Positions 46,207 to 58,300 of a stretch of DNA of 64,000 bases are shown here, piece by piece. The first letter of the stretch is position 1. Every line of letters begins with the position of its first letter. Both the position numbers and the translations under genes were made by a program. The stretch is from Anodontia alba (taxonomy: Eukaryota > Mollusca > Bivalvia > Lucinida > Lucinidae). Where the stretch lies: positions 38,126,803 to 38,190,802 of the forward strand of contig OZ024836.1 of the NCBI GenBank assembly GCA_964016985.1, given 5' to 3'. The notes below the pieces were generated by a model. The model saw only the letters and a program-made list of their open reading frames with translations. It was not told the origin of the DNA and did not search any database.

Positions 46207-46517
46207 GAAAGAACAACACTGTTGAGGAATATGGAGCCTGTAAATGCGGAACGCAACAAAAACTCTCTTGTCACATGGTGATCAACGGCCCAGATCAGAC
46301 TGCGCAGTTCTATCAGGGTCCTCGCCACCCGCCTACAGACTCAATGGATATTGAAATATATATCGAAGAACAGAGAACGCCCCAATCAGATTGTGTGAAT
46401 GTGCACTCTGATCATGACTTTTATGGCCGGGTCTACAATACTTCAGCTATGATGAAATAATGATTTTCACTGGAAATATACACACTCACACTGATCAGAG
46501 GTTTTTCTACCCAGTCA

Positions 46518-47000
46518 AAAAAAAAACAAAAACAAACAAAAAAACAACAACAACAACAAAAACCCAACAACAAACAAACAAACGAGATAGAATGAATATT
46601 TTAAGCATGAAAGAAACAAATTAACAAATAAACAAACCATTCGAATCTGCTCTCCAAATAGAACTCAGTTTTTGCAAATTAGATTCTATTATTTGTAAAT
46701 ATTTATCAACCTTCAGAAGCCTTTTAAATAAATAATTAAAATAAAAAAACAAAACAAAAAAAAAGCAAACAAAAAACAAAAAACAAAACAACAACAACAA
46801 AAAACAAACAAAACAAACAAAAAAACAACAAACAAACAAACGAAACAAAACAACAACAAAAACAACAACAAAAAAAAACAACAAAAAAAAAAACAACAAA
46901 AAAAACAACAACAACAAAACAAATAAGATTGAATGAATATTTTAAGGATGAAAGAAACAAATTAACAAATAAACAAACTATTCGAATCTGCTCTCCAAAT
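46518..47000. repeat. 341-bp direct duplication carrying CAAA tracts
   Basis: GAATGAATATTTTAAGCATG at 46590 recurs as GAATGAATATTTTAAGGATG at 46931. Both copies are preceded by a CAAA/CAACAA tract and followed by CGAATCTGCTCTCCAAAT. Confidence 0.8.
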
Positions 47001-47257
47001 CGAGCTCCAAATAAATAAATTTTCCAAACTATTTATTATCCCCACAAAAACATTAATTACCCTTCATTAAGCCTTTTTACTACCCCCTGCTGGTTATTCA
47101 TAATTATCTTATCAGGACATACCTTTGATCTACCTTGCATAGCACCTACGTAGAGGCAAAAAAAAATCATAGAGTACCACTTGTGGTCTCATTTCCAATA
47201 GAAAGGGTATTTTGTTAAATTTTATTTTACCATATTTTAAAGAAACGTCTGTATTGC

Positions 47258-47330
47258 ACAGAAACAGAGTAGACCTTGATCAGACGCCATGATCTGCGGC
47301 GTCTGATCCGGGTCCATAATGCCAATATCC
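47258..47330. repeat. P1 palindrome copy, degenerate
   Basis: GAGTAGACCTTGATCAGACG pairs with CGTCTGATCCGGGTCCATAA around CCATGATCTGCGG. Confidence 0.6.
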
Positions 47331-47715
47331 CTTTTATGGATGGGTTAACCATATAAACAAAAATATATATATAAAAACAACACGCAGTCGAATTTAGACT
47401 GAACTAAAATGAACGGCAACAGAAATATTGCATTGGAACGTTAACAGTAAATCTTCCAGGGGAGAGGTGCCTTTTATGAGAAGGGTCTTGATTGGGTGCT
47501 CAGTCACTGCCCTTCTTTCAGAAAGTAGCTAACCCGTCTCCCCCCTCCCCCCCCCCCAGCTTTATTCTTAACTGTGTTTACCGTAGTGTGGCTATGTTTA
47601 TAATAGAGAGAAGCTGACGACACTTGCGAGAATCCGCATTTATGCAGACTGGCGATGATATAATATGCTTGCATATGGAAAATAACTGCCCTGACCACTT
47701 TAATTTTAAATTTCA

Positions 47716-47849
47716 TTATCGTCGCTTCTTCCTTCTCTGTATCCGCCTGAGCGCTGTTTCTGTAGCGTAGTTTAGAATAAGATCTACTATCTCGTATATT
47801 GTCATTACACTGGCACCAATGAACAGACCCATTGAGCCACCTATATCAC
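47716..47849 (-). CDS. DEG/ENaC exon 7 (TM2, selectivity filter, stop)
   Basis: The acceptor is TATATTTCAG. The exon completes a split Cys codon and reads DIGGSMGLFIGASVMTIYEI. This is the diagnostic family signature: the GxS selectivity filter appears as GAS, and the TM2 helix runs on through VDLILNYA. The tail is a brief basic stretch ending RRKKRR before the stop at 47716-47718. Most ASICs have a longer cytoplasmic tail. Confidence 0.92.
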
Positions 47850-49272
47850 CTGAAATATACAGAAAATTATCTTTCAGCAGAGGTGCACGAGCCGCTTTAT
47901 ATGGCATGTTGGTTGAGTAAAAATTCGTTATAATAAAATCAACGTTCATTGTTTTGCCTCGGCTGAGCCTCGGGTCGATAAAATCAAACACTTGACAACT
48001 CCATTGGCTAGATCTTGTCGGCATCAACCAGTACGTGAAAATTATCAAAATAGTCCACACGTTCGAAGGTTATAGCCATTTTCATATTTTAATCCTTTTG
48101 CCTCGGCTTAGACTATATCATATAAGCTTATATTTGGCAGGTTCATTGGCTACATGTTGTCGGTATCACTCAGTATGCCAAACTTATCAAAATGTTCCTA
48201 ATGGTTTAAGCACTATGGCCATTTTTGCTAACTGGCCACGGACGGACAGACGGACTCGCAGGCTGATAATGGGCACTCCTCGAAAGCCTACATTTCAACT
48301 GGTCGAATCAGTCGATATTTCCACAGGTCGTGCAATCTGTCATTTGGACGTAAAAATATCTAATATTTACGGTTCTCAATATAGGTTTCGTTCTGTATAT
48401 TTAAATATCTTATCTCAAAGGTGATTCACATGCAGAGGTCACAAGGCCTAGCAGGGTTGGAGGCCATTTAACAGACATCATGGAATCTGATATCAAATAG
48501 TTTCACAAACTTGGATGATATTGTCAAAAGGATCCGTCTTTTAGAATATGTGTCCAAGTGGTGACAAAGAAGAAGTCATTTAATGGGAATTCATACACTT
48601 TCAAGGGAGACAACCATGTCAGTATTGTTTTGCTACCTTGTGGAAAGTAGTCTACTCTAAAAGGAAAAAAAAAAAAAACTGCCCCCTCCCCACCCATTTG
48701 GAGTTAATTCTTTTCTTTTTGAGTACAGCCCTCTTCAGAAAGGGATTGATGTACAGAAAAGAAAACAAAAGGAAGTCACATAAGTTGTCTCAGTTGTCAT
48801 TACCATGGTCATTGTGGCCATCTTGGACAACGGTTCCGAGTATTTTTCGCAGTGCTCCTGCAATGTTGGCTGTGTACTTACATAGTAAGGCAATAATACC
48901 ATAGGCTTTCTGTTGTTCAATTTGTTCATGTCTAAGTTCTTTGTAATATACATCCATCTGTAGGAAATTATTTCTGTAAGAGACAAAATACTATAAATTG
49001 GGAGTAATCTGACCTCTATATGACCAATGGTCAGGTCATGCGAATTCATTTTCTAGCACGTCTGAGCAAATCATTAACGACGTGCCATACCCTTAAAGCA
49101 TTGACAAATTGTAACAGACGATATTCTAAAGGAGTTGTTCTGTTAAGCCGAGAATTTTCCACATTTCAGGTGGGATTTTTGAACTGTTTCAATTTCAGTC
49201 TATATAGTACAGGACTTTGAAAACGGAACAAAAAAGAGAAAATGAAAAATCCTTTAATGCACCAAATTTATT

Positions 49273-49313
<41 letters not shown>

Positions 49314-52300
49314 AAAAGAAAAAAAAACTAAACTAAAATAGAATAAAATTAAATTAAAAAAAATAATAAAGATAAATAAAAAAAATCGCCATAAACTTAT
49401 TTGATCCAATGACTTTTGAATCCCGCAAACCAATGAGACCTATCACGTCAGATTTTCTGTCCATATTGTCACAAACACACCAGGAGTCAACCAAATCTCG
49501 AGCCACGTCAGTATCGAGGGTGTCCACCTGCACGTTGCGAACACTCACTGGATCGCACTGAACAATACAAGCGTCTCACAGTACGTCGGGGTATGTTGTC
49601 CCACTCTTGCTGAAGCGCTATCGCCAGCTGCCTCACAGTCTGCGGCGCGTGTTGATGTCCACGAACGCGACGGCCCAACACATCCCATAAGCGTGCCATC
49701 GGATTAAGATCCGGTGATCTCGACATCCAAGAAAGAATGTTGATGTCCTCTTGACATAAGGTCTTGTGTCAACCTTGCCGTACGTGAGCGAGCTTATGCA
49801 CAGGCTGCGTTGTTCGCAAATTATATAAGGACCCTTTTCGTGCGTTGCGCATCATATTCTAAATGTATCTATTTTGACTTACCTGATAAATTCATCATTT
49901 AGCTTATTTCCGTCTCTATACTTTTCAAGGTCTAGTATCAATTTTTGCATCGCCTTTACGAATACATTGTCTCTGTTACCTGTAACAAAGCGTAAGTCAT
50001 TCTTGTCTCTAACTTCTGTAAACCTGTTTTCTAAGTCCTCTTCAACATCAGTTATGTTTTGGAGAAATTCATCAATTTTTCTGTATGTGTAGTATTCCAG
50101 AGAATCTTCGTCATTTAGAATTTTCTGCCACAGCTTCACACAAGTCTCTTTGATCTCTAACCACTTATCAAACATAAACTGACCACGCTGTCTCAAATCA
50201 ACAAAAAATACTTGCATTGAATGTAAATCGTCGGTTACATTTTTGGATGTGAATTTTCTACACAAGTCATTTTTAGAAACACCGGAATCATGTAAATATC
50301 TTTTGGCATCAGCTATGTGAATCGAAAGGTTTTCTAGGAAATTCTCGCGAATTCCTCTTAGACTATCATTTAGCTGTTCCAGTATATGTTCCAAATTCTG
50401 TATAGTCTGTAAATGATCTTGTCTGAGACGTTTAAATGTATCCATTCTGTCTTGAATTACTCTCACTGGTCTGTCAATTGTCTCAAAATAAAACGTACTT
50501 TTACTATGAAAGTAATCTTCACAGGCATCTATAAAGTCCATGTCTATTTCTTCCACAGTTTGACATATTGTTTGGTCTTATTTTCAAACACAGCGACAAC
50601 AAGATTCTGAAATTCCAGAGTGGCGTTCATAACCCTTAAAATGTCTTCGCCAACTCGTGGCGCATATCTAATAGCGTATCCGTTGTGTCTTAATGAGTTG
50701 TTCAGTAGTGGTCTTGGATTGATGTAGGAGTTGTATTTTCTTGGATAACTTTTGAATTTATAATTAAATATCCTGTCACCAGTTTCATATGCTGTGTACA
50801 GCTGCGTGTAATTAGCATAAGCCTTTCTCGCAGTCTCGATCCGTGTTTGTAAAGAGTTTATCAAGATGGTGTACAAAGCTATTGCAACTTCTCTGTTCCC
50901 ATCATCCATGGCGTTGGACATATCATTTAGCATTAGCTCAATTTTAAAGACGTGCTCATGAAATCCAAAACAAAGGGTACTAAACGTTCTTTCTTCCATC
51001 GCGTCCCTTGCTCGCATAAAATTCTTTTGCAATGAATACTTTTGGTATTTATATATTGTTAGTTTAGATTCAATGATTTTAATCATATCTTTACGCATAG
51101 CAACTATGAAGTCGAGATTATCTTGTATTTTTTCTTGGACGTTGTCTATCAAAAGCGCTTTTAAAACATTAAAGGCGTTTGCTGCTGCGTGGACTTTGGC
51201 TCGAAATAGGTTAAAACTTGCCATATTCATACGTTGAGTGGTTTCACGTGCTTCATAAAATCTGAATAGAGAGAAGAAAAGATATACGATAAAAAAACCC
51301 AACAACAACAACAAAAAAAAAACAACAACAAAAAACAAAAAAAGACAACAACTAAAAAACAAAACAAAAAAAAAACAAACAACAACAACAACAAAAAAAG
51401 AAACAATTGAAATACATGCACATGACTTGTCACAGTAGCAGAAACTGGCACTAAGGGTGCAATAAGAACTTTTTGAAACTGCAATGAAGAAATTAAGGAA
51501 AATGGATCAACTTGGTAGATTTTCCGCCAGGCTTAACATTGGAGAAAACGTTTGTGACTTCTTGTTTGCGTTCCTATGCATCAAGAAACTTTTGTGACTT
51601 CTTGTTTGCGTTTCTATGCATCAAGACATTATTGAAAAGTGGTTAACTCTAAAAGGAAATAAATTGCTCCCAAGGGGAACACATTATTTCCTTATAGCGT
51701 AGACCAGTTTCAGAAGAGAGCAACAACAATTTTGACAGAATTATCTCCCCTGAATTTTATATATACATTCCTCTTAATTGGTTATATTGATATTTCAATC
51801 ATATAATAATTGCTCTCTAGTTAAAGGAAAAGACCCATTAAATGTTATATATGCCTTAAAATATTCATCTCTAGAAAAACAAATCTTGACACAAACTGAT
51901 CAAATTCGGTAAAGAAATAAGAGAGATATTATGGTTTAAAGTTTTTAAAATTGTAAGAATTGGTGTCGCCATTTTGAATATTTTATTATATATAAAATAA
52001 AAATATTGCTTCTGGTTAGATTTATTCAACTTTTGTATATTTCATTAGGTTGTTATGAAGCCCCAACTCATCAACTAGCGGCTCCCATGACACCATTTCT
52101 AGATTTTGAAAGCTTAATAACCTTTTAATTTTATTTCTCAACCAGTTTCCATAACATTTTCACCGCAATACTCAGCAGGTTCTTTATTTTTGATGCATTC
52201 ATTATTTGATGTGTGTTTCCCTTTAAACGTTAGCTTTTCAGGCACATGAAGCTTATATATGGCAGCAAATACTGAACCGACAAACAGTAAAACTGTTGGC

Positions 52301-55300
52301 GGCTTAAACCTGGTTTTACGGGCGCTCAACTACCGTCCTTCATCCTGATAAGTTCCGGCTATACGTAACTGTTCGGTTCCTCATCAGTGGATCAACACAG
52401 ATATAAACATGTAAATTAACTTCTCAACACCGTGATAAAACACATATATGAAGACTCTAACACAAACAAAAAGTCAGCACAAGAAAGAACCACTAATACA
52501 TGTAGCCCGAAAGAACCACTAATACATGTAGCCCGACCACAGAGGAGAAAGTTTTGGCTCAGCTAATATATAAATGGTTAAGGATTGACCCCTCATTGTG
52601 TCGGCGGCCTGACACGAAATCGTGCAATTAAAAGATGAGCAAAGGTATAAACTCTTCTTTGGTTTAACACTTTGCATGCACTCTACCAGCCAGAATCTGC
52701 ATTATTTCCTATATTGATAAACAATACTTTTGAAAACAGAGAAACCAGGCTTACCAACAACTCCCCTGAGTCACCATATAACTCGAGTCTCTGTAGTCCC
52801 TGCCGAAGCTTGTTTTCTTCAAGCCAAAATTACATTTGGACATTAACTCATTGTGTTAACGATGAAATACAGACGAATGCTTTGTGAAGTTTCAGATACC
52901 GATCGCCTTGTTTAAGAAGTTTAGTAGCTTTATGAGTTTCGATTCATTCTTTGATAATATAATAAACTTTAAAGAGAGTTCTTCTTTAAGTATATATTAA
53001 TTCATAAAGTGCGTTTCTTTAGCAGCTGTGTGTACATACCCACCTTTTAACTAACTGTTGGGATTGCGCAGCTTCTAGCAAGTGGTCTTTGACGAACACC
53101 GAAGTTGAGGCATAAGAAATAGTGGGATCAAATAATAGGTAGTCACAAGACGTCGGGCAGTCACACATGGTCCATGCCTGCTTGTGTACAATTTCTGAAA
53201 ACGTAAGAGCCGAGCCATCACAAACGCGGTTTATGGCTTATATGCAAACTTCGCATGCTCAGATCATATTGTCTATGTGCGCTGTTTGGTCAAATATATC
53301 CTGACCAGTTCAGATGCGCAATACGATCTAAGCATGCGTAGTTTGCATATACGATGCATAATCCGTGTTCTGTTATTCTTTTGAAATACAGTCCCGGAGA
53401 AATGCGCATGATTGCAGTCTGGTCTGAAAAAGCGCATTTCTAAACTCGTGGCCTTACACTCTAGGGCAAGGATACAAAAGTGCAGCATAAACATAACTTT
53501 AGCAATATATGCCATCATGCCAAATGTGGACCGCACGATTATGATAGAATAAAAAAACAAACAAACAGACAAACCAAAAAAACAAAAAACAAAAAACAAC
53601 AACAACAACAAAAAAACAACAAAAAAAAAAAAAAAAAAAAAAACAACAAAAAAAAAAAACAACAACACACTAACGTGAAGCTATAATATAAATACACCGC
53701 AACCTTCACCTCTATATTAGGCAAGCTGTTTACAGCTTGGACAATAATGTACAATCGTGCCAAACAGAAACTGAATCCATTAAAGGATTTGAATGATATG
53801 AGACTTAAAATGTTAATATTTGCAAACGCTAACGCTGATGTTCATGGTAGTGCAACTGCTCTTGATGTATTTGTATACAGGCAAGCAAAATGCAAATGTC
53901 TGTAAGCCCCCTCACCCCCCCCCACTCCCCCACCCCCCCAAAAAAATGATAAAAAAGAAAAAAAAATAGATATGTCGCGTGTTTGTACCTGAAATGTATA
54001 TCTAATAAAATCAAGCGATTATGAACCCACTCACGAGAAAAGGGTACTTCGGACTTTCCGTCGAATCAAACTGTCACTGCGCATGCCCGGCCACTTAGCA
54101 AGGCCATATGTCTAGTCTTTTGGCTGAACTTTCCCATTTGCCTACCGCTTACGTAAGCAAACAGCAAAAGCGCGGATGCGCAGGCTCGCCCGAACATTTG
54201 GTACTCGCATATGCTATAACGGCTCTTTTCCTCATGACCCTGCTGGTTTTGTTAACATAAATCAGGATATTTTGTTGCTAGGACAGCTTACCATATTGGT
54301 GCTGAAAACAGTCGAAGTACTGTTGAAGGGTGCAGACTGGTGGTCCATCTGCAAATAAAAATGGTAGCAATAAATTGTTAAAAAGGAAATTAACCATTCT
54401 GGAATTACTGGTATACTCATATTTCTGACAATGATCACATTTTTAGGAAAGGAACTAAATAAGCTCTTATGCTTTCGTTCTAATCCTATCGTTGTATTTT
54501 TGTATGTGTTGTATATGTAAACATTTTGGAAATAAATATAAACCAAATGGGGACGGTCTATTACGAGTATCTTTATAAGGATCCGTGCATTAAATAGCCG
54601 TGATTTTTGATAGGTCTGCACTCCGCGTCCCTCCCCACCGCCCCGCTTGTTTCTATTGCAATCTTACGCTTTTGTGTTCGCATGACAGAGAAACATGTAA
54701 GCGTTCTAGGTGTGAACAGTTAAGGTCAATAGCAGTTCTTTCCTTTGGTCTCTGTCCCCTTAAGTGGAACTAAAACGTTTTCAGGGGAAGCAATACTGTC
54801 AACATTGGTTTGCTTCCCGTCTGAAAAAGGGTCTGCCAGCTTCCTTTTAAAAAGGGCTCTACTCTAAAACTCCTTATGAGAGTACATTCTTTCCTTTTAG
54901 TGTAAACTCATTTTCAGAAGGGTTTTGGCGTGCATGACAGCAAGAAGTAATAGCAGTTGCACTCCTTGTAACATAGCGACGAAACAACAACAACAAAAAG
55001 CAACAAAAACAACTAGGTGTATTCAGTCCCATCATGTATGGCTTCGAAATAAGAAATTTAAATCAAATAAAAATCTAAAAGCATATTTTTTTGTTTCAAA
55101 CGTTTTATCGACCCGTATTTAATCCATACCTTGGCTGCGCTTTGATACCATTTGGACCCATACAATTTCTCCTTTTTTCTTCATTATGTACTACCTTGTC
55201 TCGTGATTGACGATTCAGTGCAGTGAACCTATTTTGCAGGGGGGACAGTTAAGGAGCATTCTAACACCCCTGCACGTGTTGTTCCTTATTTGTCTTTACA

Positions 55301-58300
55301 TTTCTAGCCATGCTTTATCTAAGGTATTTGAGCACAGGAATTTCGTCGCGCGCTATCGACGGGAAACCAATCATATTTGCGAAAGTTTCATCCCCTGGTA
55401 ACTATGGACGCTAGCTTACAATATTGGCCGAAACATTCATATACATAATAAATTATATTAGGCCTATTTATTAAGACAGAAAATGATCTATGAGCATTGC
55501 AGTTCTTTGACTTTTTTTACCTGAGGAGTTTCTCTACAGGTTATACCATTCAAACACATTCGTTTTACTTCTTGTTTCCATTGTGTATTTGATGACATGT
55601 ACGTAAACAAAAGTAAGTCGGTTAACATTCTTATTTGCTGTTTTATATCTGTCCTTCTGAAGTCCATCGCGGCACTCAAATTTCATACGTTTTGCAATTC
55701 TTTCATGAACACAGAATTCAAGTCTTTACATTAATACATCGTTTATTTATATTCTACATCGTCAGCTGATTCGCATAAGTTATCCGCCATTTTGAATATT
55801 CGTCATCGAACCTTGTAACTACGTAACCGCGTGACGTAATGCTTAAGAGGTATTGTCAACTACCAAAGGGGAAGTCAGGTAATAAGAATAATAATGACAA
55901 TCAATAAAAAAAAAAATCATTTATGCAAAATTCGTTTAATGAGGGCTGTTAGAAAAGAAATAAATTATTCCGAACCGTGCTCAAATGCCCCAGATAAAGC
56001 ACAGTTGAGTTTGGGTTATATCCATTTGAGCTCGAGCGAGCTGCGCTCGCTCGTGCTCAAATGGGTACGACCCAAACTCAACTGTGTTTTATCTTAGGCA
56101 TTTTGAGCACGGTTTGGATTAGCGGGTCATCGGATGTCTATCCACACCATAATTGTCCTGAACTTTGATCTAGTTCATTTTACCACATATTGATGATGTC
56201 TAAATTTGTGTGATGAGTGATAAGCAGTACAGACTCTGATTAGACGGCACATTCTGCAGAATCTAATATGGGACTACACTGTTTGCTAAACCTGTCCGTC
56301 CGCATACTGAGGGCATTTGCGGCTTGGACCGTCAACATACAGTTACACTTACATGGCACCACATCGGGTTCCGTAGTGTAGTGGTTATTCACACGCGAGA
56401 GGTCCTGCGTTCGATCCCCAGCGGAACCAAGTATTATTTTTATATACTTCAATTATTTTATCACCTGTTCTGTGTTTGTTATTATCATTATAGGTTTTAT
56501 GTCCTTTATCATCTATTCGCTCTAAAGCGGTGGTTCGGGTGTTTTTTTCTGTGTAGGCCCTTGTTACTGTTTGCTGTGGGGCTTTTTTCGTCTTTTGTTG
56601 TTTCTTGTGTTTGTGTTTGGAGGGTCCTGCCTCTTTGGGAAAGAATTGCTTTGGTTTTCATTGGTTTGTAAAGTATGTGCTGTTCGTTGTATGGGTTTAT
56701 ACTCTTCCTCTAGATGTCACTGGTTCTATGATATGAAGTTCTCCTGTACTATATACCTTGAAACTGATGCAGTCCTGAGCCCAGTTGGTCAAAACATCGT
56801 TAGCTTAACGTGCTCGTTAGTGGTCAAAATGTAAATTATTCTAGTAAGTACAATATCTATTTCACAGGTATTTTTAATGAAAAAATGTGAGTAGCTTTTG
56901 CAAATGCAAATGCAAAAGCTACTCACATTTTTTCAGCAAAAATATTAGCATATATGCGATATTTAATGAGCAAAGTTTTAACGATACGTTAACTAACGTC
57001 AACGTTAGTTTCGATCAACTGGGCCCTTATGCAGGTTGAAACACACGTTAGCGTTTATTAAAATTGTTTTTACTTTAAAATAGTTTAGACAGGCGATACA
57101 ACTCTCAACGGTGTTTGGATATATAAAAAAAAATTGTTTTTGTGTTGAGGTTTTACGGCCCAGTCAACCCAATGGGGTCATGTCGAGCGCAGTCAGTTTA
57201 CCTAACCACACGTTTACTGGGCAGGCTTAGTCCTCTAAGCGGTTAACCAGTATTGTGCACATTCTTTCGCCAGAAACTGACAACTGCCCTTCTTGAATCA
57301 GCGGAAGGGAGAGAATGACCGTAGAAAATATTTCATGATCAATCTCCACGAAAGAATGTTGCCGATCTCGGCGGGGGTTGAACCCGCGACCTCCTGGTCT
57401 CCAGTCGGACAATGCATCCAAATGAGCCACCGAGGCCGGCTGGATATATAAAAAATAGACGTGGTTGGTTCCGCTGGGGCTCGAACCCAGGACCTCTCGC
57501 GTGTGAAGCGAGCGTGATAACCACTACACTACGGAACCCGCTGCCTGATTTTGTAAGAAGGGGAAGTATTTGCTAATTTGTTTAAAGGCCGAAAACGCTT
57601 CCTATAAGCTAAAATTTACCTTTAATGAGTAGCGACCCTTAGCTGCAATTATATCGTAGCATGGTTATATTTGTAGATAATGGATTTTGCCGCCACTTCG
57701 CGGCGCTTCTAATGTGTACTAATATCATTTATTTGTGGAGAAAGAAAAAAAGATACCCTTCCAATCTAGAACTATGCAACCCATGGTACTTTCACTATAT
57801 AATATATAATCTGATAATATAGGAAACTTAGCAGAAGAAGACAACTGTATGCAGTACAAGGGGCACAAGAAGGCACCTTACCGTTTGAACTTTGACATTG
57901 AATTGTGACCTTGGGCTTCATCGGACAGGGCTCATTTATGAGTTCTGCACTTCACTTTGTTATGGTGAACATTTGACCAAAGTTTCACAAAAGCCCTTCA
58001 ATTCGCTAAGATATGGAGCAGGCACGAAAAGTTAATGGACATACAGACAGACAGGCAGATGGACAGACAGACAGACGGACAGACAACGTGAGGGCATAAT
58101 AATACCCGTATTTTGACAGACGTATAAACAGATCCTTCAATCGTTGAAAGTGATATGGAGCGGATACAACCTCACTATGTGAAATTAACAAAATGGCATA
58201 ATTACATTAGAACTGAAAGTAAGACTACAGTGCTTTTTCTCTGTACATCGTCTGATCATGCCTTATATCTGTAAAAAGTTTCATGAAGAGATCTTAAACG

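Noticed and set aside
48035..48424. Plus-strand frame of 129 codons
   Set aside because: It runs across a two-unit intronic tandem repeat ending in a GGACGGACAG tract, antisense to the channel gene, with no recognisable domain.
55488..55679. Minus-strand frame with Cys residues in channel intron 2, considered as an extra channel exon
   Set aside because: Exons 2 and 3 already join in phase and give continuous family sequence, so no exon is needed here, and the frame has no family motif.
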